Below, piece after piece: positions 46,050-59,934 of a DNA stretch of 64,000 nt (positions within the stretch are counted from its first letter, which is position 1; each line of letters begins with the position of its first letter). Origin of the DNA: Bryum argenteum (Eukaryota; Streptophyta; Bryopsida; Bryales; Bryaceae); assembly GCA_037043015.1 (NCBI GenBank), contig CM073330.1, forward strand, positions 5,481,263-5,545,262, written 5' to 3'. A program made the translations under genes and the position numbers. The notes under the pieces were generated by a model. The model had not been told where the DNA came from. It was given only the letters and a program-made list of their open reading frames with translations, and did no database searches.

Positions 46050-47132
46050 CCCTTCAATAGATGATTGAACCCTTGGTAACCTTCGGGAACGCTCAGGCTG
46101 AATAGACGATTAAACCCTTGGTAACCCTCTGTAACGCCTGGGCTGGCTGACTGACTGACTGACTGACAGGGGGGACACGATTAGTTTTCACCCTAATGAA
46201 CAACTGCAGGTGGTGTGATATATTTGCAATAGAAAAAAAATGCAAAACAGCAATTTGTAGAACACATTTTATATTGACTGTGGGTGAGATCAGATTATCA
46301 ATTCAGTTGGACGTACTGGATAGATTGTAATCGTGGATCCATTCACGTTTTAATTTTTTATGATTTGTAAGTTCACTCTGATAATGTGTACCTTGATTGG
46401 TAGCTAGGAAAGGTGTAGCATGAGTTGCTGCTTATTGCTTGTTTACGTAGTGCCCTTCGCTTAATTTGACGAAGCTTCTGCCCTCTTTTTATATTTGATG
46501 TTGTAATAGCGGGCTGCAGAGAAATTGCGGATCTTAGGAGAAATGGATCTGTGTCTGGTAACCTTCTGTAAAATGTTGGAAGGGAAGGGACCTCGTATCC
46601 GTTGGCAGAGGCTGGTGTATTTTCCACATCGAGCACCCGTGCTGACGATTGACTGGAACGCATCGGTAGAGGTTGTTGTGATTGCAAAAATGGGTGATCC
46701 TGTTGATAGATTGTCACCCATGTCAAGCAAAAGCTCAAAACATCTCTAAAATGTGCAAGTGATGAATCTAATGCCAGCGAACTAAGGGGATGCACAGTTG
46801 TAAAACAGCTGAACTACAGATGACCATAAATTCGTAACAGTCCGATTATGCTCTTTTTTCATAGAAAACATGCAGTGAAGGTCAAACTCTGGGTTTGTCA
46901 ATGGACGCAAAATGTTGGTAGTCCAACCATTGCCAGCCCAAGCATTCTAGACGTGATGGCCCAGTACACTCTGCCTACAATCAAATCTATTTTGTGAGAT
47001 TAAAATGGCACATCCAATACCCACAAGCCGAACGAGACACTTGAGTCACACCAAAGGCACTCGAGTATAAATGGTTCTTGTTATTCTTCAACTCCGTAAT
47101 ATCACACAAGAATAGGCTAAGTTGCCCAACGC
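46050..47132. other. MAPKKK 3' flank and convergent intergenic region
   Basis: Contains the MAPKKK 3'UTR. An exact (gact)n stretch lies near 46148-46165, and a duplicated phrase (acccttggtaaccctc) occurs twice just after the stop. The minus-strand frame 46373-46795 is unsupported. The 3' end of the small minus-strand gene follows at 47133. Confidence 0.45.
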
Positions 47133-48206
47133 TCACAAGTCAGAACCAGATTCACTTCGGAGAGGCTTGTTAGAAACAACGTTGCTCGTGTGCTCGGAGG
47201 GATCCCAGTCGTTCATGGCCGGATTACACTTAAAGCTCCTCGATCGCTGTGGGTTGTTCATAGACAACCGAAACTCTTGCGGCGACTTGCTATCAATCTT
47301 AATGAAACCAGTGCCGGTGGTGTGATGCTCCTTGTCGATGGCCGCCATGTACTTGTAGTATTCACTCTCCGTGTACTCATCCTCGTCCATGCCCGCCCCA
47401 TGCGTCTCGAATGCTGGCACACCGCTTGCTAGGAGCGCCAGGTACTTCGCGCGCTCCGGTGGATCGAAGATGGAACCTTCCTTGTCATGTTCGTAGTTGT
47501 CTTCGTCCGCTGCATCACTTCGACTTGGCTTCAGCTGCATCGAACGCCACATCTCACCATCAACACACAGGAGAAAGAAAGAACTCAACAAGCAATGTGA
47601 AGCCTGCTACTTGAAAGTCTTACATGAGAAAATGGTCAGGATCTCATCTGCTCACGAGTTAGAATCTCATAATTACGGTCACAAATTAGAGTCACATATG
47701 GCTCACATGACATAACAAGTCGTATGCGACTACTAACCTTGAGCAAACGGGAGGAAACTGCAATCAAGCATAGGATTGCAAGCACTAAGCACTCACAAGT
47801 TTAAGTCCCACATACTCACAAGTTAGAGTCTCATATGCTTACAAGTTAGAATCTCTTATCCTTGGGCACTAGTCTAGCTCCCACACAGTTTAAGACGATG
47901 TACTCATAAACCCAACGATATGTTTGAAGCCTGCCGTTTGAGAGTCTCGTATGAGATATGAGAGTGCAAGTGAAGAATCATGAGCAGTGGGAAGCTCTCA
48001 AACGGGAAGAAACTGCCATTGCTAAAACTCAGAGATTAGAACCTAGTTGTGGTCAATCATGGAGAAGGGAGCCTTGCCTTCCGTTTTGGTGCATTGGCCT
48101 CGAGGAAGGCTCTCACTTTGCGCGCGTGCTCCTCTTTTTCATCGGGGCTGACATGCTCGTCACTGCGGTTGGGCTTGCTGAACTTTGGAGAGTCGTATCC
48201 CACCAT
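47133..48206 (-). CDS. Small conserved-looking plant protein of unknown function
   Basis: The last exon (47552-47133, minus) encodes 139 residues including an acidic patch, IFDPPERAKYLALLASGVP, and the striking YYKYMAAIDKEHHTTGTGFI, ending SGSDL. A plausible first exon 48206-48117 starts MVGYDSPKFSKPNRSDEHV and ends at a consensus donor (CGCAAA followed by GTGAGA). Joining them in phase 0 gives 169 aa. The two exons share a pattern (KPxRSD, then acidic, then a basic helix), as if one arose by duplication. The acceptor before ATGTGG is only gatggtgag; an alternative is the cag 18 nt further in. I recognise no domain. The protein is hydrophilic, without membrane segments, likely soluble. Confidence 0.5.
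47625..47870. repeat. Short diverged repeats in the intron of the small gene
   Basis: The phrase cacaagttagagtctcatatgct and variants (ctcacgagttagaatctcat, tcacaaattagagtcacatat, tcacaagtttaagtcccacat) recurs at least five times with 25-50-bp spacing. Confidence 0.55.
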
Positions 48207-48608
48207 TGTCTTGAATGAGTCAGAACAATTGTGTCAGAAATCTGTGAACTCTCGGATATTTTTAGTAGCTTCTTCATCAAACACTTCCTCAATAGGAATA
48301 GACAAGGAAACCTAATATTCTAGAAATAGAAGAGGGGAGAATCATCGACTCTACAACACGAACAGAAAAAGCAATAAGCTTTTTCAAGGAAGAGATTGAA
48401 GAGAAAAAATCACGCCCAGGAGTCTCATATCTACGCCACAATTTTCGTAACTGATTAACTCGAAATGCACAGTGTTCTATGATCCAGTTTAAACACAAGC
48501 TATAGGAATCTTTCTACCGTGTCAAATGAAAAATCGAACAACTATTTACTGTAACAGAAAGATCATGATTGGAAAGTAAACGACCTTAACTGGAACAAGA
48601 AGGCTTAG

Positions 48609-49225
48609 ATTGATTCCGATCGCTCTCTGGAGAGTAAGCAACTAGTATTCATCAAGGAAAAAGCATCCTAAAACGGAACAATCTGAACTTACGGTCATTC
48701 GAGGCACAAGCTACTGTAGTCGGATTGGAATCTTTTCTCTGTTTCAAGAAAGTCTCTGCTTCTTATTGCAGCACGAAGTTGAATAATGAAAAGAAAAGCT
48801 TCCAGCAGACGACCTCAATCGCAACAAGAAAGTCTAAATCAATTACAATCGCCTCTAAAAAACTTAAACTCCGTCAATGAATGAGGAAGCAACAACAAGA
48901 TCGTGTTCCGATTACAGTAGACACGGAGCTTTTTCGAAGCTTACTACTTCTGGAGCGATTCTCTGCTTTCCGAACTCAATCTCTCCTTATTGCAGCACGA
49001 ATAACAATAACGGAAAGAAAAGCTTCCAGACAACGACAAGAAAGCCTCTCGATTGATTCCGATTGCTCTCTAGAGAATAAGCAACTCAGAATCCCTCATA
49101 AACGATGAAGCATCTCAAAAAACAACAAGATCGTGTTATAATTACAGGAAACCAAAGCTTACTACTATTTTAAGAATTCAAACTCCCCCTCTTATGTAAC
49201 GGATAGCAACAAGAAAGTCCGAATT
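48609..49225. repeat. Three diverged tandem repeats of about 220 bp upstream of the small minus-strand gene
   Basis: Landmarks recur at regular spacing: attgattccgatcgctctct at 48611 and attgattccgattgctctct at 49051 (two periods, 440 bp), with a diverged middle copy near 48838. The block ttattgcagcacga lies near 48764 and 48988, and gaaaagaaaagcttccag follows in both. The array occupies the promoter or leader of the gene starting at 48206. Confidence 0.75.
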
Positions 49226-51087
<1,862 letters not shown>

Positions 51088-54000
51088 ATGGCGGAATTAC
51101 TCGATGAACTTGGGTATCCAAGAGAAGTCACAAAGACCGAAGTAGTTTCTGCATTTCTTCAGGTAAACTGATCCCTGCACTCACATTGAGGCAATAATTG
51201 TATGTATGATTGAAATGTTCTTATGGCATGTTGAGAAACTTTCCTTTTTATACAAATCATGCAGCTTGCATTGGGTATGCACTCATAAATCATTATCATA
51301 TTCCAAAGTTGAAATTCAACAGTAGGCAGTTTATCATCGTGTTGATCTACCGATCGAACTCTGAATATTGTGTTTGTGTACCAATCACATTTGCATAAGT
51401 TCATTGTAAAGTGAAATCTCGAAGTTTCCATGAGAACGAATGTCAGAAAGTAATTTGATTAAATGCATTCATTAATCAAACTCATATCTACCTTTCTCAT
51501 TGAAATTGGTAGTTATGAAACTTTGATAGAGCAAATCAATCGAAGAAGAAAACGGTAAAAATTCTGGCCATTCTCGATTTCAATGAATCAGCCAAGGTAG
51601 ATGTCCACTTGTTTGACTCGAAGCAACAGTAAAGACTCCCTAAAGTGAATCAATCCCTGGAAAACCTAAAGTTGAGGTCAATGGAAAATTCCATCACATA
51701 AAAATGATGTGGGAAACGATGATTACCTGCAGACGATTCAAAGGTCATTGAACTGCCTATCATCAGACGACCAGAAGCAACGAAGAAACGCGCTCGAGAA
51801 ACTGCAAGTGGGTCTGCTGCAAGACGACGGAGCAGGATCATTGCCTCCACTGGACGTCCTGCAGGTCATACTCACCCCAAATTCCTTCTACTTGAAGCAC
51901 GTACACAATTCTTTCATGAATATTCATGTTCTTTCTGGTTTGCAGGCAGCGTGGGATGAAGTAATCCTTGAGAAAGTGCTTCGTTGTGTGAGTGATCCTA
52001 GTGAGAAATGCCGGGAGCTTGCTATCCAACTCATTGCCGAAGTGGCTCGCTCACTCACCGAGGTAATCAGATCATTGATAGATAGTAAAACTCTTCTTTG
52101 CAAATAGTCCCATTTGTCATTTTTGAGTGGTTTTGTTCCTATTCGAGCGAAAATGGAGTTGTTGACCTAATGGGGGCGACTTGACCTAATTTTGAGATTC
52201 TAATTTGATGTATTGAATGCTCATTGGAACATTGTTCTCTCATTGGAACATGTGAGAATTTGAGGTTTATGATTTCATGGTTGTTCCGATTTGATGCAGG
52301 TGGATTTCACATTGAAGGAGGCTGTGCTAGTCATCGAACAGAGGATGGGTAATACTCAACTCCTTCATTGAGAATTTTCTTGTTACGGATTCAATATATT
52401 GTCACAAACATGGTTTTTATGACTACAAACGTTTGTGACTTAAGACTCAAAGAATACGAGAAAAATGGATATAAAGTGCACAGTTCTATGATATTATGTA
52501 GAAATCTCACTACATGGTACTATTTTGACATGTATTCATGATAGATAGAGTGGTTGTTATGTTAAACATTCAGACTACTCACCCTTGCCATAAACCACTT
52601 CATCTATTGCTACATTGTAGGTTGCTTGTTTTTACTCTATGATTCACCATCTCTTGTTTATGTGCCACTATTGATGATAAACCGCAAATTCAATATTCTG
52701 ACAAGCAAAGGTTGCATTGGTGCAGGGCAAGTGCCAATATTAGAAACTTCCGAGGAGATTCGATTGCAGCTCTTCTCGTTGCTGATCGATGTGCTGCTCC
52801 CGGAGTGCGAGCTTCCCACGCTACACGACCTTGTTGATCCTCTCCATCGGGTTTGAACTCTTGACCCATATTGATCAAGGGTATTGCAAACACATTGGTC
52901 GTATTATAATTATATGACAAGTCATTCTAGCTCCGGACAACTCTTCTTTGCAGATAGTAGCTGCGACTTTGTTTGATCAATTCCATGAAGTGCGGAAGAA
53001 AGCTTGCAGTCTTCTGGTGACCATGGCTCAACGGGACCCAGAAGTGTTTGGGAACAAGACGGGAGTCTTTCTGCGAGGCCTCATTCCATGCCTTAGCCAT
53101 GCTCATTCTCGAGTAAGCCTATCGCTTACATGTCATTGTTGCTGTTTTTTCTGCTAATATGCAAGGAGTAGTAATTTGGGGGGTATGTGTTTTGTAAGCT
53201 GCAGGTGAGAATTGCAGTGTTTCAAGCAATTGATGCTATGATGCAGTGTGGCCTTACTAAAGGTTTGGTAGCCCAGCAACTTGCACCCGGAACCAAGTCG
53301 CTCGCCTTTGATCACAACCCTTCCGTTAGAGAAGTCAGTGCTCCTAGCTACTCATGCCAACTTCAATTTGGTTATCTCATGCCAATTTGTCACGTGGAAT
53401 GATTTTTTTTCAAATCTTTTGTCACTACTAGAAAAGAGGGGGCTTTGCAAGGTGTAAACATTTCTCAAGTGTAGCAATGTTTTGGAATTTGCTTCATCAA
53501 CGTTCTCAAGAAAATAAGTAACGGTTTCAACCTCAAATCTACTAATTATGTAGTACGTTGCTTGGTAATTTGATAGTGTTGCTTAATTCCTTGAGGACGT
53601 TGGTGAAGCAAGTTCCAAAATACGTTCTTTCACTTGATCAATATTTGAGAAAAAAACATTGCAAACACCTCCCCCCTCCCCAAATTGTAGTAGTAGTGTG
53701 CACCAGATCTTGTCCTTTAGTTGCTAACTCTTGCCATGAGCCATATATAGTCCAGACTAATGTCCGTTGTTGATGTGTGCTCACTATCTAATACAGAATC
53801 TACCATGTTTCCTTCTCCCTAGCGTGTCGTTTTCACTTTCTACTACACAATTTACCATCTTCCCTTCCTTGTAGTGTGCCATTCATTGCTGCCCATTTTC
53901 TACTCTCAAAACCACCATCTTTTCTTCAAGTTCCGTTATCCATTGCTCAGCACGCTTAGTCCAGAATCTTTCTTTCCTTCCTTCTACTGTGCCATTTTTT

Positions 54001-57000
54001 TCCGAAAAAATTGTGGGTGCCACATTTCACCGATCCTGGAGTGGAATAGCAACTTAAGATTCTCTGTCAAGCTCCAACTGACTGAAAAAATATGTGAGTC
54101 GATCAACATTTACTGAAACGAGCTTCGATTGCAGCTGTTTTTCTCCAGTGTGGGCAACTGGCTAAACGTCAAGTGCAACGCCATGACTGACGACGAGATT
54201 CACAAGTGCGTGGTTGATGGCAAAATCCCACGTTTCCACCTCCCCGAGCTTCTTCCGCTTCTCCTCCTCGGAATCACAGATGATCACATCGACATCGCCA
54301 CACTGGCTTACGAGAGATTGGCAGGCATCGGCGAAGTTTACAAGAGATTCATGGACCATCTCGACACACGCGCCACACATGTAAGTACCAGTATATCGCA
54401 AAATAATCTACCTATGTGATTACAAATATTTGAAATTACCAGTAATTGAATGACATAAGATCCATGGCATTGAATGGAGATTGTTCATTGATGCGTACCT
54501 TTTTCATTGAATGGCATGCATCAGGGTCCTGGGGGTGAACGCTATCGAAGTGCCGAAGAAGATGCGAAGCTGATGGAGCAGGTGATGGAAGAGGAAAGAA
54601 AGTGCGAGGAGAAGTATCAGCGTGAGCTGAAAGAGGCCGAGCAACAACGAAGGTTGCAAAGAGTTGATGAAGATGGAGACGATTCCACCTCCGAGTCATC
54701 TCATGATACATCCACGAAAGGTAACACCCTGCATTAATGAACACTCTCCATTACAAGTCATCTTACTTCCTCTACGGAAACTCCACCTCCACCATTTGAG
54801 TAAGTTACTTCTAAGATCAGTGCAAGATCAAACATTGTGAATTGTCTGTCATGCTATTTTTCTTCTGTTTCATGGTTGTGGAGCACGCATTTTTTACAGA
54901 TCCCAGTGAGCCACAAGGAATGTCACTCTACCAATCCCTGAAAGCACAAACGAGTGCAGCGGAAAAAGAACTAAACGAGAGGGTGCAAGAAACAGAGAAG
55001 AAACTGAGCACTGGTCTTCAAGTATCAAACAAGAAAGAGCTTGAAGAGCTCGAGGAGGAGCTTCCCGAGGAGAGAAGTGGCGCCAGTGGGTTACATATCT
55101 TAACAAATGAAGATGAAAGTAGTAGTACTACGAAGGATACGAGCGAGATTACTGATGAGGGTGCCGTGAAGAAGATGGAGGAGGCTGGTGGTGGGGAGAC
55201 TCTGCAGCTGCCTAAGCCTTGGAATGGGAGACCTAACGCTGGCTGCCTCCTCATGGTCGAGGTGCACATTCTTTCCATTCAGCCCTTGTCACCAGTTTAT
55301 TAATCTCATACCCACTAAAATACCATTAAATACCGTGATTTGCTTGAAAAGTTTCTTTAAACACTTCATGTTGTTGTAGCACAGCCTCTTCAGTCCAACA
55401 AGGAAGTGCAATCAATATTGAGCTATCCTAATAGGTTTTCTTTATATGCATTCCATTCATGTTGTTTAAATCTGCAACACACGTTGCATTTTAAGACTCT
55501 CAAAGTTGAATTTCATTTCCTCGTAATATTGAAATGAGAATATTTTAATGAGACGGAGGATGTTTTTCTTCTTTCTTTCTTTCTTTTCGATTCTACATTT
55601 GTGATTGACTATGAAGCCAAAGGTTGATTATGTAGAAAGTACATGGATTGACTGACTAGGTATGGTGTTAACACTAGTCCTCCACCATAGTTGTTAGAGC
55701 TTTCTATTTACACATCAAACATCAAGATAGGTCAAACAAATACTCCATTCGCTTAAACCTCAAAACGAAGATGGAATTAGTTCCTTTTGAAGAGATGAAA
55801 TTGTTTGAAAGTAGTGAATATGAGAATGATTCCTATTTGTTCTCATAAATTACACCTTGTGTAGGCTTTCTTGAGACCCATGATGGAGCCAGCGCTCAAG
55901 GAGCTAAAGCATTGGACACCCAAAACTCGATTGAGTGCTGCTCGTTTTCTTCACACAGTCATGGTTCGTTTTTTTCCATAAAAAGTGTTTGTCAGTTTAC
56001 TACACTCTGACTTTTGGAAGCTGATTTCATTGAGAGAAAATTACAGATATTGGCAGAGGGACTTGCTAAGGACAACCTTGATATTCTGATTCCAGCCTTC
56101 TTCAGGTTTCCTCTTATTAAGAGCTCTTGTGATTGATCATCAAAAATACTGTAAGTAAGTAAGCTTTGATGTGCAAGATATTTTCCAAAGCTTATGTTAT
56201 GGTGTCTGAGTCAGTGCAGTGCAGTAGGGGACGATGATGCGAAAGTTGCAAAGCGGGTTGTGGCTACCATTCATATTATTGGATTTTACGTGCCTCCAAA
56301 GAAATGGTTGCTTACCGTTATTAAGCCTCTGAGTGATCCAAAAACAACTCAAACACAGGTATGACTAACCCTAAAACCGTAAGTACAGAAAAGCAACTCC
56401 TTATCCCTGAGATTACAACTGCGGTTTCTAATCAGAATGAACTCTTTACAACCCTGATAACAATTATGTTGCTCATTGAAATGAGCAATTTAGTTGGTTG
56501 TAGTGAACAAGTTTTTTGTTCTCGGTCTGTTTATGATTATCTATTCGCATTTAACAACTGTGTGTTTATTCAACAGAGAGCAAATGCGTTGGCCGTTCTT
56601 GCTGCATTTCTGTATGGCACGCCTCGTGTAGTAATGCAAGAGAGGCATGTAGTGAAGGTTTGCTTCGAATCGATGTTAATATTTCAGCAGATAAGCCTTT
56701 TTTCAGTATAATTAAGTATGAAGTGGACTGTGTGCATGCACAGATTTGTGATAAGCTATACGAGAAAGAAGTATGCTGCAGTAACCATGCTGCTGTTCAA
56801 AGTCAGGTGTCTTGAACTAATTCCTACTTTTGCAACTAATTGTTTGATTACAGATGGAAAAGTTGATAACAAACATTCAAGACACATATTATGTGTTAGG
56901 TCAAATGTCAGAAAAAAGGGAAAATGACGATACGAGGTGTGTTTCATGTGTGCAGCTTCTGTCAGTGGTGACCAACTTGATTCAAGTTGGTGGAGCATTG

Positions 57001-59307
57001 TGCAAGTCCTCATCCTTTAAGGTCTTCGTGTTGCTCCTCCGGGTAAGAGCCACCATCCTCTATTGTATTGAGCTCGAACCACTATGTTTGAAGACAATGC
57101 ATCGAAGTGACAAGTTATGTTGTTGCAGCTGCAAAGTGTGGACGGAGACGCAGATCTTCGGACGAAATCCGGTCACGGTCTGAACGATCTCGCTCAAGCA
57201 CTCGGAATGAAATCGGCCAGAGAGCTTTATGTGCAGCACATCCATAGCTTGATACACATCGTTTCTACTGTTCAAGAAGGCTGGTCATCCGGCTTGGCAG
57301 GGAAGCTTGTGTTTCAAACCTTCATGCGCAATGGCTATGATACAGTACGTCATCTGATCTCATTCTTGCTTAGTTAGTAAGTGGACAGCCTTCCAACTAT
57401 TCTTCAAGTGCGCTTTTATGTGATTTGGGGTTTCAATCTTTCGGCAGGTGGGTCCATTTCTGGAGTCATTGATGCCTTTGTTCAGTGAATGCTTGCAAAG
57501 TGACCAAGACGCAACTCTTCGTATCAGCTTCTTGCAGGTATGATTATGTGAGTACATTTCTCTGCATCTCCTCCAATTTATGATGGATAAAAAGGTCATA
57601 ATACATGCACCCTCTGGCTGCAGCTTCTGGACGAGCTATTTGAGAAGGCAGAGTTGGCATGTTCATGGGCCTGTCTTGCTCCAGATGTGCTTACCAAGCT
57701 TCTTATTCCGTCTGCTGTTTGGCGTGCAAGCAAGGTACTAGTGCAGCATACAGAAATCATAATATACCTCCTCTAAGATTTCAATGCACCTTAAACTTCA
57801 TCTTCATTCGACCAAGTATATGCAACCCAGTAGAGTTTCTCCTCAAATCGTGTTTCACATCGACATCATTCGATCAGCTCAACAATGCAAGTGACTGTAA
57901 AGACGTCTTTATTTCTTCCCAAAAATGTAATTCATGAGTAAAAAATCTGAGCAGTACCTTTTCTTTCTGCTCTACGTTACATGATGAAAGCACCGTCCCT
58001 GTTGATTGATGATATCGGAGCCTTTGTGGCTTTCAGACAGAAGCTGCTGTAAGGAACAGTACAATGGCGGCAATAGGAACGTTTCTCAGAAAAGATTTGT
58101 GCAGCCAGGTGATTTTTCATCGACCTTGGATGCTACATCTGAACAGATTCAGAAACTCTACACTTTTTTAATAGATTAAGTAATCAAGCAAGTCACCATC
58201 TTCAATAACTTTGTAGGAGCACATGCAAGAAATCATGAAAAGGCCTGACGATGAGCAGCTTCTGCCTGTTCTAAAGACGTGCATGGACGAAGAAGACTTT
58301 CTAGATGTGAGACGTTCAAGCACTCACGTCATGTACCAGTTCCTTCGTATTGCTGGACCCATCTTAAGCGGTAACATATCAATATTAACCTTACACCGTT
58401 CAATCCTGGTGTAATCTCTCCAACACACTTCTGTCAGTATAAGATCGATCATCGTTGTGGGGGTGCACAGATGAAGAAAGAACGGACCTCATCAAGGTTC
58501 TTTCTAAGCGAATGGACGACAGCAGCAACCTGATCAGGAGAGCTGTCTTGCCTACTGTCGCCATGTTCTTCACCACCATGCCTCCCACTTTCAGCAACTC
58601 CGAAGTAACCATCCTCTTCTCTACTTACACTACAAAACACTTATTTCGTTATAACAAACTATCAATGCAATGGCGGTTGAGCTTGAGTCGAGCTAAATTG
58701 TATTTTCCCAGAATCATGGAATATTCTCATTGTAACATAATAGTGTTACAACAGATATAAGATTTTATGACTATGGGTGTAATCATATTGTCCGGAGCAA
58801 TTGACTAAAAATATGTTTATTGATAGTCATCTTATAGTCATGTTTGTAGTCACATGTCATTACAAACAGTCATAACTTGTGATATGTGACTACAAACTAT
58901 CATACCATGAATTGGAGCTATATTTTAGTCTCAGGACATTAGTCTATCAGTCTCATTACATCTTTGCTGATGTGAGGAAGAACTTTGATGTGCTCTCAGG
59001 TACAAGATTTTCTTTCGTTTCTTGTCGTTCAGATGGACGATGAGCACCCTCAGATTCAGGTTCGTAATCCAACTAGTCCCGGATTTTAATTGACATTCAA
59101 GTAGAAATGGTGTACCATTATGACTGTTTTGCAAAAAGGGAGATTGTATGTATGCAGGAGGGTGTGTGCAGAGCCATGGAGGCGTGTGTTTCGAAAAGGC
59201 CAGAGATTGTTACGGAAGTGTTGTGCAATGTGCGTGAGCATCAGAGGAGTCCAGAGTATGTCGATCGGGTCCTCAATGCTGTTCCTAATGTCAAAAATGA
59301 AACATGA
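51088..59307 (+). CDS. DNAAF5: Axonemal dynein assembly factor DNAAF5 (HEATR2-like)
   Basis: DNAAF5 is a cytoplasmic HEAT-repeat protein needed to preassemble axonemal dynein arms. Twenty-four exons: 51088-51162, 51733-51864, 51946-52062, 52300-52348, 52726-52850, 52954-53112, 53205-53333, 54135-54380, 54525-54720, 54900-55261, 55865-55963, 56047-56105, 56220-56358, 56577-56657, 56744-56806, 56956-57042, 57129-57344, 57448-57537, 57624-57734, 58037-58108, 58217-58370, 58471-58604, 59000-59059, 59158-59307. They sum to 3105 nt, 1034 aa, one frame. HEAT-type helices run throughout; RSLNCLSSDDQKQRRNALEK, SDPSEKCRELAIQLIAEV and the C-terminal DFLSFLVVQMDDEHPQIQEG align with HEATR2. The human protein is about 855 aa; the excess is a Glu/Lys-rich insert at residues 345-530. 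Expression in sperm-forming antheridia is expected but not shown by sequence. Confidence 0.88.
53423..53698. mobile_element. CACTA-type MITE with long inverted repeats in a DNAAF5 intron
   Basis: The 276-bp element starts CACTACTAGAAAA and ends GTAGTAGTAGTG. Its arms pair over about 110 bp (for example ttggaatttgcttcatcaa against the complement of ttggtgaagcaagttccaa) around a short centre. Flanking triplets are tgt and tgc. It sits in the intron between exons 7 and 8. Confidence 0.8.
58628..58960. mobile_element. CACTACAAAA-started repeat in a DNAAF5 intron
   Basis: Starts CACTACAAAA at 58628 and contains several tagtcat / atgact words in both orientations (58766-58905), the same vocabulary as the large CACTA-like element at 17591-19219. 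A matching right terminus was not found, so the borders are approximate. Confidence 0.4.
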
Positions 59308-59934
59308 AATTATTTCTATATGTAGATTATGAAGTTTTCTTTTATTAATAGCACTTCTACATTCAATCATGGTTGATGTGAATGTGCTTTCAAGTGGCAG
59401 TGTGGTCTTCATTACTGATTCAGTGGAGTGAAATTCAGTGTTGTGATGGTCTATCAACTGAAATCACTTCTTTGCAAAAAAATATCTTTCATCGAGATGT
59501 TAGATTTTAGTGGATGTGACATTTGAAAACAAACTATGATTGACGAGAACAATCATTCTGCACATTTGATTTGTTATGCATGGATTGCTTCATGCTCTTT
59601 TCACCTATTTAATATTTAAGATAGCAATCGAGTTGTACCAAAAGACACAGTTCTAATCAAAGTTTGTGAATCTTATGGTTTTGAGCACTCATGTCGTCTT
59701 AGGTTTGTTTGTAGGAATTCCAAACTTGAAATCATGGTAAGCTTTTGTAAGTTGACAGAGAGAGAGAAAAAGGAATTTATTTTCGTTACAGAAATCATTG
59801 CCACTTACTTGTGCTCTTGGTGTGCGACAACGTTGAGGGAATCCTATGTTCCGAGTTTTGTTCTGAGTTGATTGCTCCACAAGTATTAGCTTGTATCGTA
59901 TGAATCTCATGAGTTTCACGAACAAACTTATCAT

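Noticed and set aside
46373-46795. 140-codon minus-strand frame behind the MAPKKK gene
   Set aside because: Overlaps the expected 3'UTR, with no domain, splice context or start context.
51709-52107. DNAAF5 starting at 51709
   Set aside because: The first codon there is GTG and lies before a consensus acceptor at 51732; an upstream ATG exon in phase explains the start.
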